A stretch of 64,000 nt of DNA, from the NCBI RefSeq assembly GCF_900111095.1, contig NZ_FOGB01000002.1, forward strand, positions 47,395 to 111,394, in the 5' to 3' direction. Each line of letters begins with the position of its first letter. Positions within the stretch are counted from its first letter, which is position 1. Source of the DNA: Amphritea atlantica (GTDB taxonomy: Bacteria > Pseudomonadota > Gammaproteobacteria > Pseudomonadales > Balneatricaceae). The translations under genes and the position numbers were made by a program. The notes under the pieces were generated by a model. It did no database searches. It was given only the letters and a program-made list of their open reading frames with translations, and was not told where the DNA came from. This document shows, one piece after another, positions 50,464 through 61,223 of the stretch.

Positions 50464-52080
50464 ATGTCGGCTGAGTTGTGGGAACAGTGTCTTCAGAATC
50501 TTCAGGATGAGTTCCCCTCCCAACAATACAATACCTGGATCAGGCCTCTGAAGGTGTCACCAGAGTCTGATACCGGGCTGGTTTTGCTGGCACCGAACCG
50601 GTTTGTTAAGGACTGGGTGAGCGATAAATACCTTAACCGCATCCGTGAGATCGTCAACACGGTCAGTGGTGATATCGCAGCCAAAGTCAGTATCGATATC
50701 GCAGGCCGCGCCAATGGTTTCTCTCAGCGCCCTGCCCGCCCTGCACCACCGCCGGCACCGGCTCGTCGTCCGGCCAACCGCTTCGATGATTCCGGGTCGT
50801 TCTCCTCTGGCTATGATAATCAGGGCAACTTTGATTCCCAGGCTAACTTTGACTCTCAAGGCAGTTTTGATTCCCAGAACAGCTTTGATAATCGGCCTCA
50901 GGCTGCTTCACGACCTCAACCGGTGGAAGAAAATGCTCCGCAGCAGCTGGCAATTGATGACAGCAGCTTTCAGCCGATCAACCACCGTGAAATTATTGTG
51001 CCCCCTTCTGCCCAGTCAGGCTCGTCACGCAGTGTCGATGTTGAGGGTAGCGTGCGCCATCAGTCCAATCTGAACCAGTCGTTTACCTTTAACTCCTTTG
51101 TTCAGGGTAAGTCCAACCAACTGGCGCTGGCGGCGGCTCAGCAGGTGGCCGATAACCCCGGTGGTTCGTATAACCCTCTGTTTATCTACGGTGGTGTCGG
51201 TCTGGGTAAAACCCACCTGATGCATGCGGTGGGGATGGAGATGTTACAACGCAATCCGAAAGCGAAGATTGTCTACCTGCATTCTGAGCGGTTTGTGGCG
51301 GACATGGTAAAGGCGTTGCAACTGAATGCGATCAACGATTTTAAGCGTTATTACCGCTCTGTAGATGCTCTGCTGATCGATGATATTCAGTTTTTTGCCG
51401 GTAAGGAGCGTTCCCAGGAGGAGTTTTTCCACACCTTCAATGCGCTGCTCGAGGGTGGCCAGCAGATGATCCTCACCAGTGACCGCTATCCGAAAGAGAT
51501 CAACGGTGTTGAGGAGCGGCTGAAATCCCGCTTTGGCTGGGGTCTGACCGTGGCGATTGAACCGCCGGAGCTGGAAACCCGGGTGGCGATTCTGATGAAA
51601 AAGGCAGAAGAGGCCCAGGTGCGTCTGCCGGATGACTCCGCTTTCTTCCTGGCGCAGAAGATCCGCTCCAACGTCCGTGAACTTGAAGGGGCGTTGAAAC
51701 GGGTGATTGCCAATGCCCATTTTACCGGAAATGCGATCACCACACCTTTTATTAAAGAATCACTGAAAGACCTGCTGGCATTGCAGGATAAACAGGTTAG
51801 TATTGATAACATTCAGCGGGTTGTAGCCGATTACTATAAGATCAAAGTATCGGACCTGCTTTCGAAACGACGCAGTCGTTCTGTGGCACGGCCAAGACAG
51901 GTCGCTATGAGCCTGTCTAAAGAGCTGACCAATCACAGCTTGCCTGAGATTGGCGATGCTTTTGGTGGACGGGACCACACCACAGTACTGCATGGTTGCC
52001 GTAAAGTAGCTTCGCTGCGTGAGACCGATACGGATATAAGAGAGGATTATCAGAATCTGTTGCGTCATCTGACCGCGTAG
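50464..52080 (+). CDS. dnaA: Chromosomal replication initiator DnaA
   Basis: A 538-residue AAA+ initiator: domain I ([26 protein letters not shown]), a long low-complexity domain II, the AAA+ domain with Walker [16 protein letters not shown] and [21 protein letters not shown], and domain IV ending with [11 protein letters not shown] that reads DnaA boxes. It is longer than E. coli DnaA (467) because domain II carries Pro-rich and tandem NFDSQ-like repeats at about residues 110-145. Confidence 0.98.
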   Translation: MSAELWEQCLQNLQDEFPSQQYNTWIRPLKVSPESDTGLVLLAPNRFVKDWVSDKYLNRIREIVNTVSGDIAAKVSIDIAGRANGFSQRPARPAPPPAPARRPANRFDDSGSFSSGYDNQGNFDSQANFDSQGSFDSQNSFDNRPQAASRPQPVEENAPQQLAIDDSSFQPINHREIIVPPSAQSGSSRSVDVEGSVRHQSNLNQSFTFNSFVQGKSNQLALAAAQQVADNPGGSYNPLFIYGGVGLGKTHLMHAVGMEMLQRNPKAKIVYLHSERFVADMVKALQLNAINDFKRYYRSVDALLIDDIQFFAGKERSQEEFFHTFNALLEGGQQMILTSDRYPKEINGVEERLKSRFGWGLTVAIEPPELETRVAILMKKAEEAQVRLPDDSAFFLAQKIRSNVRELEGALKRVIANAHFTGNAITTPFIKESLKDLLALQDKQVSIDNIQRVVADYYKIKVSDLLSKRRSRSVARPRQVAMSLSKELTNHSLPEIGDAFGGRDHTTVLHGCRKVASLRETDTDIREDYQNLLRHLTA

Positions 52081-52109
52081 CAGGCTGATCAATTAAGGGT
52101 AGCAAAAAG

Positions 52110-53213
52110 ATGAAATTTGTTATTTCGCGAGAAGCGCTAATTAAACCACTGCAACTGGTTGCAGGTGTTGTGGAACGTCGTCAGACACTGCCAGTGCTTT
52201 CCAACATTCTGCTGGTTGCAGAGGGTGATCAGCTGTCGATGACCGGAACCGATCTGGAAGTTGAACTGGTGGGCCGGGTGCAGCTGGATGAACCGGCTGA
52301 AGCGGGTTCGATCACCGTGCCGGCACGTAAACTGATGGATATCTGTAAATCCCTGCCGGATTCAGCCCAGATCGAACTGACTCTCACGGGTCAGAAGATG
52401 GTGATCAAAGCGGGACGCAGCCGTTTTACTCTCTCTACCCTGCCGGCGGCTGAGTTCCCCAATGTTGAAGACAGTCCTGAATCGTTTGAGCTGAATGTTC
52501 TGCAAAGTCAGCTGCGCCATCTGATCGATCAGACCGGTTTCTCTATGGCCCAACAGGATGTCCGTTACTACCTTAACGGGATGCTGCTGGAGATCACCGA
52601 GAACAGCCTGCGCGCGGTGTCTACCGATGGTCACCGTCTGGCGACCAGTGTTGCACAGGTCGATACCAACGGTCCGGCAAACCATCAGTTTATCGTGCCC
52701 CGTAAAGGTATCCTCGAACTGGCCCGTCTGCTGCAAAGCGGCGATGATCAGGTAAAACTGGTGGTCGGTGCCAACCATATCCGCGCTCACGCTGGTGATT
52801 TCACCTTCACCTCTAAGCTGGTTGATGGCAAGTTCCCCGATTATCAGCGCGTTATTCCACAGGGTGGCGACAAGTTTATGCTGGGCACCCGTCAGGAGCT
52901 GCGCCAGGTATTCAGCCGGATTGCGATTCTGTCGAACGAAAAATACCGTGGTGTGCGTCTGTCGCTGACCAGCGGTTATCTTCAGGTGATGGCCAACAAC
53001 CCGGAGCAGGAAGAAGCGGAAGAAACCGTTGCTGTGGATTATGAAGGCGATACCCTGGAGATCGGTTTCAACGTTAACTACCTGCTGGATGTGCTGTCGA
53101 TTGTCAGCTCTGAGGTGGTGCGCTTTACCCTGGCTGACTCTAACAGCAGTGCGCTGATTGAGGGGCTGGACGATGCCAACTCTCTCTACGTTGTTATGCC
53201 GATGCGGATGTAA
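52110..53213 (+). CDS. dnaN: DNA polymerase III beta sliding clamp
   Basis: A 367-residue clamp with the family start MKFVISREALIKPLQLVAGVVERRQTLPVLSN and end LYVVMPMRM. It lies 29 bases after dnaA. Confidence 0.98.
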   Translation: MKFVISREALIKPLQLVAGVVERRQTLPVLSNILLVAEGDQLSMTGTDLEVELVGRVQLDEPAEAGSITVPARKLMDICKSLPDSAQIELTLTGQKMVIKAGRSRFTLSTLPAAEFPNVEDSPESFELNVLQSQLRHLIDQTGFSMAQQDVRYYLNGMLLEITENSLRAVSTDGHRLATSVAQVDTNGPANHQFIVPRKGILELARLLQSGDDQVKLVVGANHIRAHAGDFTFTSKLVDGKFPDYQRVIPQGGDKFMLGTRQELRQVFSRIAILSNEKYRGVRLSLTSGYLQVMANNPEQEEAEETVAVDYEGDTLEIGFNVNYLLDVLSIVSSEVVRFTLADSNSSALIEGLDDANSLYVVMPMRM

Positions 53214-53221
53214 TTCTGTTA

Positions 53222-53238
53222 GGGGGCCACAGGCCCCC
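53222..53238 (+). other. GC hairpin between dnaN and recF
   Basis: GGGGGCC and GGCCCCC with a 3-base loop directly after the dnaN stop. Only two T bases follow, so it is at most a weak terminator or a processing element. Confidence 0.5.
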
Positions 53239-53269
53239 TTCCTATACCTCCCCTCCTTATATAGCCGAT

Positions 53270-54349
53270 ATGCCGATAACCCAACTCAATATTCGTGCGG
53301 TTCGCAATCTCAGCGACCTCAGTCTCGCGCCTTCACCCAGTATCAATATTATTCACGGTGCCAATGGCAGCGGTAAAAGCAGTGTGCTTGAAGCGATCCA
53401 CCTGCTGGGTCTGTGCCGTTCGTTTCGCACCAATAAGCTCAACCATCTGATCCAGACCGGTTCACAGCGCTGCACCGTGTTTGCTCAGCTGGATGCGATG
53501 GGTAGTGGCGTCAGTCAGCCCCTGGGAGTGGAGCGCAATCTGGAGAGCGATTGCCGCATCCGCTATGCCGGCAATAACATCGATATCACCACCCTCGCCG
53601 AGCTGTTACCGATCCAGGTGATCAACTCAGAAACCTTCATGATTCTCGAAGGTAGTCCGGCCATCAGGCGGCAATTTCTCGACTGGGGCTCATTTCACTC
53701 AAATCCTGAATTTATAAGGCTTTGGCGTGGTTTCAGACGGGTATTAAAACAGAGAAATTCTCTGCTGAAATATGGTAAAATCGAGCAACGGATTCGGGTG
53801 GTCTGGGACCAGGAATTTATTAGCTACGCGGAGCAGCTGAATACGCTTCGCGAACTGTATATTGAAGCATTAAAACCCGAATTTGATCTGATCCTTGCTG
53901 ACCTGCTTGAGGGCATCAGCATCGATCTGAGTTTTAGTCCCGGTTGGGACAAAAAACGTGGCCTGGATCAGGTGTTGGATGAAAACTTTGAACGCGATCT
54001 GCGTCAGGGTTACACCAGTGCCGGTCCGCAACGGGCCGACCTGCGGCTTAAGGTAGATGGCCACACCGCGTCAGAACGTCTCTCAAGGGGGCAGAAAAAG
54101 GTGGTGGTGAGCGCCCTTAAACTGGCGCAGGGAGTTTTATTTTACAAATTGAACAGTCGGGCCTGTATCTATCTGATCGATGATTTACCGTCAGAGCTGG
54201 ATCAGCACCATAGCCGACTGTTCTGTAACTATTTAGAAAAAACAGCCAGTCAGTGCTTTATCACCTGTGTTGATAAGGATGCTTTGACGGAGTACTGGTC
54301 AGAGCCAGCCGGGTTACGTTTTTTCAACATACAAGACGGGTGCCTGTAG
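53270..54349 (+). CDS. recF: DNA replication and repair protein RecF
   Basis: A 359-residue SMC-like ATPase with Walker A HGANGSGKSSVLEAIHLLG, the signature RLSRGQKKVVVSALKLAQG and Walker B IYLIDDLPSELD. It helps RecA load at gaps. Confidence 0.96.
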   Translation: MPITQLNIRAVRNLSDLSLAPSPSINIIHGANGSGKSSVLEAIHLLGLCRSFRTNKLNHLIQTGSQRCTVFAQLDAMGSGVSQPLGVERNLESDCRIRYAGNNIDITTLAELLPIQVINSETFMILEGSPAIRRQFLDWGSFHSNPEFIRLWRGFRRVLKQRNSLLKYGKIEQRIRVVWDQEFISYAEQLNTLRELYIEALKPEFDLILADLLEGISIDLSFSPGWDKKRGLDQVLDENFERDLRQGYTSAGPQRADLRLKVDGHTASERLSRGQKKVVVSALKLAQGVLFYKLNSRACIYLIDDLPSELDQHHSRLFCNYLEKTASQCFITCVDKDALTEYWSEPAGLRFFNIQDGCL

Positions 54350-54377
54350 CGCCCGGAAAGCAAGCCAGGAGAACTGA

Positions 54378-56804
<2,427 letters not shown>

Positions 56805-56835
56805 TGGGTGTTGTCATTTAGGGTGACATAAACGA

Positions 56836-56863
56836 AGAAGCAGCCGAAATGGCTGCTTTTTTA
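56836..56863 (+). terminator. Terminator after gyrB
   Basis: Arms AAGCAGCC and GGCTGCTT with a 5-base loop and a T run. Confidence 0.85.
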
Positions 56864-57104
56864 TGTCTGAAAATTACTTGTGTTTGTGCAAACTTAATAT
56901 CGAATAATAATCTAAAAACCGCCCACTGCCTGGTCGGCCTCGCCAACTTCCCTGCGCGTTTTCTTTTCCAAAAGCATGGGAAAACTTCAATCCTCGGTTT
57001 CATAGAGGGGATCATCAACGTGCGAGATAGTTGATTCGGCTAATTGAGTCGATTTCTCTTTGAGGTACTCTTAGGTAAAAGGGCTTTGACCCCTTTTAAT
57101 TTCT

Positions 57105-57165
57105 CTCCTCCGTTATTGCTTTATCTCTGTGCCCTCGGTGTCCTCTGTGGTGAGTTTAGTGCGGT
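57105..57165 (+). repeat. Dispersed intergenic repeat, copy 1
   Basis: Contains TTTATCTCTGTGCCCTCGGT followed by GTCCTCTGTGGTGAGTTTAG. Near-identical copies lie at 59044-59101 and 62484-62548 in the same orientation. The 56864-57104 part of the gap shows nothing else recognisable. Confidence 0.8.
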
Positions 57166-57262
57166 GTTACCACCTAATGAAAGGGTCAAGATCAATAAGC
57201 TGATCAATCGGCTCAGATACGCTGAACTCACTCGTTCATGAGTTACTGTGTTTGTTACAACA

Positions 57263-57386
57263 CTAAAAATAAGCTATCTATTATTTTTTTGCTATTTATA
57301 GTCTAAAAATAAGCAATAATTTACATATTGCTTTGACTTATCTATTATTACTTATAAATTGTCTTTAGATTAGTCTAAAAATAAGC
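57263..57386 (+). promoter_or_regulatory. Operator region of hipBST with three CTAAAAATAAGC repeats
   Basis: The 12-base motif CTAAAAATAAGC occurs at 57263-57274, 57303-57314 and 57375-57386. The middle copy is part of a near palindrome with TTGCTATTTATAG just before it (57289-57301). The DNA is very AT-rich. This arrangement directly before an XRE-type antitoxin gene suggests autoregulation by HipB complexes. Confidence 0.6.
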
Positions 57387-57402
57387 AAGGGGTTATGTTC
57401 TG

Positions 57403-57711
57403 ATGAGCGATACGAAACTCTCTAACGCTGAAGTCCAGTCTTTCCTGACCGACTTGGGGGTGCTTTATGAGAAGCAGGCTGCTGAACTCTCATTGCTTCG
57501 TCAGCAGCAAGACTTCAAACCAATTGAGTCTTTAGCTGAAGTCGTTAAACAAGCCAGGAAGGATCAGGGCGTGACGATAGAGGATCTTGCTACCTATAGT
57601 GGCGTATCTCATATGACCATTTCAAAAATTGAAAAGGGTCAGACTAATGTGAAGGCTGAGCTTATGATCGCAGTATTGGCTGCGCTGGGTAAAAAGCTAT
57701 GGGTAGGATAG
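57403..57711 (+). CDS. hipB: HipB-type XRE regulator of a HipBST module
   Basis: A 102-residue protein with a helical N-terminal extension of about 45 residues and a C-terminal XRE helix-turn-helix (VKQARKDQGVTIEDLATYSGVSHMTISKIEKGQTNVKAELMIAVLAALGKKL). In HipBST systems HipB is the DNA-binding partner while HipS neutralises the kinase. Its end overlaps hipS by 13 bases. The base composition is more AT-rich than the flanking core genes, as expected of transferred DNA. Confidence 0.85.
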   Translation: MSDTKLSNAEVQSFLTDLGVLYEKQAAELSLLRQQQDFKPIESLAEVVKQARKDQGVTIEDLATYSGVSHMTISKIEKGQTNVKAELMIAVLAALGKKLWVG

Positions 57712-58019
57712 CAATTGTATTTTTTAACGCTCAAGTGGCTGGTGAGCTGAGAGAAATAGACGGTGGTGGTTTTGAGTTTCAATACAAGCCTGACTATTTT
57801 GCTGACGGGGCTCCTCTCTCATACAGGCTACCTCTGCAGCAAGAGCCGTTTAAGTCTGATGTATTGTTTCCTTTTTTTGAAAATTTGGCAGCTGAGGGTT
57901 GGATGAAAGAGGTTCAGTCAGTCAACCAGAAAATTGATGAAAGAGACACGTTTGGACTGTTGTTGCAAAACGGAGATGATTTAGCCGGAGCCGTAACGTT
58001 GAAGGAAGCTCAGCCATGA
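57699..58019 (+). CDS. hipS: HipS-type antitoxin (HipA N-terminal subdomain)
   Basis: A 106-residue protein equal to the N-terminal subdomain 1 of HipA as a separate gene: VFFNAQVAGELREIDGGGFEFQY, GAPLSYRLPLQQEPF, FPFFENLAAEGW and RDTFGLLLQNGDDLAGAVTL. In described HipBST loci this small protein is the antitoxin, unlike classical HipBA. Its TGA overlaps the next ATG (ATGA), a coupled start for hipT. Confidence 0.85.
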   Translation: MGRIAIVFFNAQVAGELREIDGGGFEFQYKPDYFADGAPLSYRLPLQQEPFKSDVLFPFFENLAAEGWMKEVQSVNQKIDERDTFGLLLQNGDDLAGAVTLKEAQP

Positions 58020-59020
58020 CACACTGTTATATCTCGTTAGAAGCGCTGGCGAGTAGCAATAAAAATCCGCTGATGAAAGATGTTGCGGCTAAGGCCTTTT
58101 ATGGTTCCGACAAAGTTTCGGCGGCTTTAGGTGTTTCTCGATAGGCGTTTTTTCAAAAAGGTCGCCAGTTCACTAAAGGCATGTCCATTTCCGGGGTTCA
58201 GCAGAAACTTTCATTGAAAGTAGATTCTGATACGTCAGCCTTAGTACCAACAACAAGTGATGGCGAGTATATATTAAAGCCGTCCCCCGATGGTTTAGAG
58301 GCCTGTGCTGAAATGGAGCACCTTTGTATGGGCATTAGCCGTGCGATGGGAATAGAGACCGCTGAGTCTGGTTTGGTTGAGTTTTCAGATGGAGAAAAAG
58401 CATATATCACCAAGCGATATGATCGGACCTCAACAGGGAAGTTGCATCAGGAAGATCTCTGCTCCCTTTCAGACCGTTTAAAAGATGATAAGTATGACAG
58501 CTCGTATGAAGCTGCCGGGGTACTGCTGAGGACAGTGACTGGAAATAAAATGGCCGTGCAGAACGAATATTTTAAGAGGGTTCTGCTTTCTTATCTGGTT
58601 GGTAATGACGATCAGCACTTAAAGAACTTCAGCGTTATTCGGCAGCCCGATAACAAAGGCCTTACCTACGATAGGTTAACTCCGAATTACGATATCTTGT
58701 GCACAGCGTTTTATCCGACGGATGGCATTGGCCAGTTGGCGATGCCTTTATTAGAAAGTGAAAAGGAAGGAGTTTTTTCTGAGGCTCATGACTATTTTGG
58801 TTACTACACCAAGCAGGACTTCATGATGTTAGCTGAAAAGATAGGCCTGAGATCTGTTGCTGCTGAGAAGGCAATAAAATCATTCGGGAAGAAACTAGGG
58901 CTGGCTAATCAACTGATTGATAGATCCTATGTTCCGGAACATCTCAAGGAGAAGATGAAAGATTTGCTGGCGCTCAGATATAGAGCTATTTGTGCTGAAA
59001 AACCTCAATCAAATGAGTAG
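58016..59020 (+). pseudogene. hipT: HipT-type Ser/Thr kinase toxin gene with in-frame amber codon
   Basis: The frame opens at the ATG coupled to hipS and runs 334 codons to the final TAG, but codon 43 is TAG at 58142-58144. Counting through it, the Gly-rich loop MSISGVQQKLSL places Ser at positions 57 and 59, the autophosphorylated residues I recall for HipT. The kinase motifs are intact: GNDDQHLKNFSVI (catalytic Asp and Asn) and LTPNYDIL (metal-binding Asp). The context SR-stop-AFFQKG suggests a CAG-to-TAG change. An internal ATG at 58181 starts at MSISG and would drop the first 55 residues. It is disabled, read through, or a sequencing error. Confidence 0.78.
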
Positions 59021-59043
59021 CTTTAATCATACTGAGCGTGGCC

Positions 59044-59101
59044 CTTCTCCGTTAGAGCTTTATCTCTGTGCCCTCGGTGTCCTCTGTGGTGAGTTTAGTG
59101 T
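59044..59101 (+). repeat. Dispersed intergenic repeat, copy 2
   Basis: Same repeat as at 57105-57165, in direct orientation. The two copies bracket the hipBST locus. Confidence 0.8.
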
Positions 59102-59124
59102 AACGATACTCGCCTGCCTACCGG

Positions 59125-60060
59125 TTATCCCATTACCAGCCTCCCCCGCTTTTCTGCCAGCCCAATAGTTACCCTGCAGCCAGAGTTAAACAGTAAGTAG
59201 TCATTTTCCACACCATCGGAGAAGATAACCCCATTCTCCGGCATCATGGATTCTAAACTCAGTGGTTTGTTCAGGCTTACCTCGCCAAACACTAATGAGG
59301 TGGATGAGGTTCGGCTGGGGAAAGGTTCCCGCACGGCAAATTGCAGTTTCTGTGCGCTCCAGTCAAACCCACCCTGTAGAGGGTGGTTCTGAGTGCCGGT
59401 TTCTTTCATGACACCAACAGCACCGGCCAAGACGGACGCAAACCAGCCGGTAGAGCCAAACCCTGTGGAGACGATGATTCCCGACGAGGATTGCTGTTCC
59501 GTCTGCCCGTCCCAGGTCAGGGAATAACGGGCTGAGGTGTGACTTTTTGGCCCGATAAACAGATCATTGATGGCTAACAGGGTTTGGCCATCATTGGTTC
59601 GCGCCTGCGCAAAGGTGATCTCATTAACGGTAGATTGTCCTTTGCTGACGGTGCTGATGACACTGTCCAGGTCTTTCGTTTCGAAAGGCAGCAGGATGCC
59701 ATCCCAGCGCTGAGGATCGGGGTTGATGGCGATGACCGGCTGTCCGTCGAGGTACTTCAGGGTGTTTGCCACCAGACCGTCCTGACCAATCACCACGACC
59801 ACATCATCTGGCCCGAACTGGAAGCTGGGCAGGTATTGACGGCTGAGGGACTGAAACCGCCCACGGGCTTTTAATACCTGCTCGATCTCCTGTACGCGCT
59901 GTCGGTAAAGATCATGCTCGGCCAGATAGTCACTGGGATCAGCCTGATTGTGTTCGAGGTAGAATTGCGCCTGAGGCCAGGTATTAAACCGCCCTACCAG
60001 CTCTTCAAGCCTTGTTTTGCGCCATACCAGGACATAGCGGGTTTGATTTGTCGTAGTCAT
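59125..60060 (-). CDS. NAD-kinase-like protein paired with SPFH protein
   Basis: A 311-residue protein with NAD kinase/diacylglycerol-kinase fold features. The GGDGT motif appears as GQDGL (VVVVIGQDGLVANTLKYL), the NE/D segment as INDLFIG, and the substrate loop as STGFGSTGW. The first 90 residues are a helical extension not found in E. coli NadK. The altered GGDG motif leaves activity uncertain: it could be a divergent NAD kinase or a nucleotide sensor. Its ATG overlaps the SPFH gene stop by one base (TAATG). The divergent NrtR-like regulator gene supports a link with NAD metabolism. Confidence 0.75.
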   Translation of the reverse strand: MTTTNQTRYVLVWRKTRLEELVGRFNTWPQAQFYLEHNQADPSDYLAEHDLYRQRVQEIEQVLKARGRFQSLSRQYLPSFQFGPDDVVVVIGQDGLVANTLKYLDGQPVIAINPDPQRWDGILLPFETKDLDSVISTVSKGQSTVNEITFAQARTNDGQTLLAINDLFIGPKSHTSARYSLTWDGQTEQQSSSGIIVSTGFGSTGWFASVLAGAVGVMKETGTQNHPLQGGFDWSAQKLQFAVREPFPSRTSSTSLVFGEVSLNKPLSLESMMPENGVIFSDGVENDYLLFNSGCRVTIGLAEKRGRLVMG

Positions 60061-61076
60061 TATCCGGCCTTTTTCATCAGTTGAGAGAACAGATCTGGAG
60101 AGATATTTAACTCACCAATTTTCGCGGCGTTTTGTGCTAAAGAATCGAAAGCAAAGGCGAACAGCTGATCGGCCTGCATGTTGCTCATCGCCATGGCTTT
60201 GAGGCTTTCCACGGGGATGCTTTGATAGGCTTTCAGTTGCGCTTCAATCGCGTAGGCCTGTGTTTCCGCTTCAATCTTGCCGTTTTTAGCATTCAGTTGT
60301 ACCAGCTGGATTCGCTGACTTTCTGCTTCGATATCGGCCTGAAGTCTCTCTTGTTCGATCTCTTTTCTGGCCCTCATCAGGTTGCGCTCGTTGGTAACCT
60401 GCTCCTGTTTAATTTCCTGCTCTTTTTTCTGCACTTCCAGATCGGTTTGTAACTCGGCTTCCCGGATGGTTCTTTCCTGTTCCACCGCGGCTTTCCGGCG
60501 CAGATAGATGGCGTCATCCGCTTCTTTGAGAATCGACTCCCGGGCTTCCGCTTCCAGTGCCCGGACGGTTTCCGGCGCGGGAGTAATGCCGGTGATACTC
60601 AGATCCACCACCTCGATGCCCAGGGTCTGCAGTGCTGGTTCAACTGCCAGCCCCTGCTGAGTGTTCGTCATGAGTTGTTTCGTCAGTTTCAGGGCTTCTC
60701 TTAGTTTGACGGCCTGTATATCTGCCTGAAAGCGGTTTTGTACGAAGCGGATCATGCGATCATCTAAGCGCAAAGGGTCTTCTGTTGTATAACGGTTTTC
60801 TCTGGGGCTCACGGTGTAGTTCATCACCTCCGCCAACTGGTCGGGGTTAACAATGCGATAACTCAGCTGCCCCTGAACCCGCACCTCCTGGAAGTCTTCT
60901 GTCTGTAGGTTGAAGATAAATGAGGCTTCCTGCACGCTGGTCGGCACACAGGCAATGGAGGCTGTCGCCGGGTTATACCAGAAACTGATGCCCTGGCCTT
61001 TTCGGCGGACTTTACCGTTGGCTGTTTTAATGGCGTACGTTGCTGCGTCGGCTTTAAAGAATTTAATTCCAAACAT
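60060..61076 (-). CDS. SPFH-domain protein
   Basis: A 338-residue SPFH/band-7 protein: N-terminal SPFH domain (about residues 10-180, including TEDFQEVRVQGQLSYRIVNPDQLAEVMNYT) and a charged coiled coil (about 185-285, ERTIREAELQTDLEVQKKEQEIKQEQ). Unlike the flotillin at 26421 it has no clear N-terminal membrane helix, so it may bind membranes peripherally. It is first in a two-gene operon with the NAD-kinase-like gene. GGAGAG precedes the start, and the promoter region carries the triple operator. Confidence 0.85.
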   Translation of the reverse strand: MFGIKFFKADAATYAIKTANGKVRRKGQGISFWYNPATASIACVPTSVQEASFIFNLQTEDFQEVRVQGQLSYRIVNPDQLAEVMNYTVSPRENRYTTEDPLRLDDRMIRFVQNRFQADIQAVKLREALKLTKQLMTNTQQGLAVEPALQTLGIEVVDLSITGITPAPETVRALEAEARESILKEADDAIYLRRKAAVEQERTIREAELQTDLEVQKKEQEIKQEQVTNERNLMRARKEIEQERLQADIEAESQRIQLVQLNAKNGKIEAETQAYAIEAQLKAYQSIPVESLKAMAMSNMQADQLFAFAFDSLAQNAAKIGELNISPDLFSQLMKKAG

Positions 61077-61096
61077 GATTATCTCTCCTTCAATAT

Positions 61097-61173
61097 AGTG
61101 TCTTTATGTCACTAATATAAATAGTGGCTTATGGTCACTTATTGTGTCAAGCACTAAGTGACAAAAAGACACA
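61097..61173. promoter_or_regulatory. Triple 17-bp operator between SPFH operon and NrtR-like gene
   Basis: AGTGTCTTTATGTCACT at 61097-61113, AGTGGCTTATGGTCACT at 61123-61139, and in reverse at 61157-61173 TGTGTCTTTTTGTCACT. The first and third share 15 of 17 bases. They sit in the divergent promoter region (61077-61223) next to a predicted NrtR-type regulator and are its likely binding sites. Confidence 0.7.
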
Positions 61174-61223
61174 AATTAATTAGAATGGCGTTATCCCCTT
61201 CTAAACCCTAAAGCAGCCTGAAT

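Noticed and set aside
58181..59020. Functional HipA kinase starting at the internal ATG
   Set aside because: The ATG lies just before the Gly-rich loop, would remove 55 residues of the N-lobe, and has no ribosome site; the coupled ATG at 58016 is the true start and the frame is broken by the TAG.
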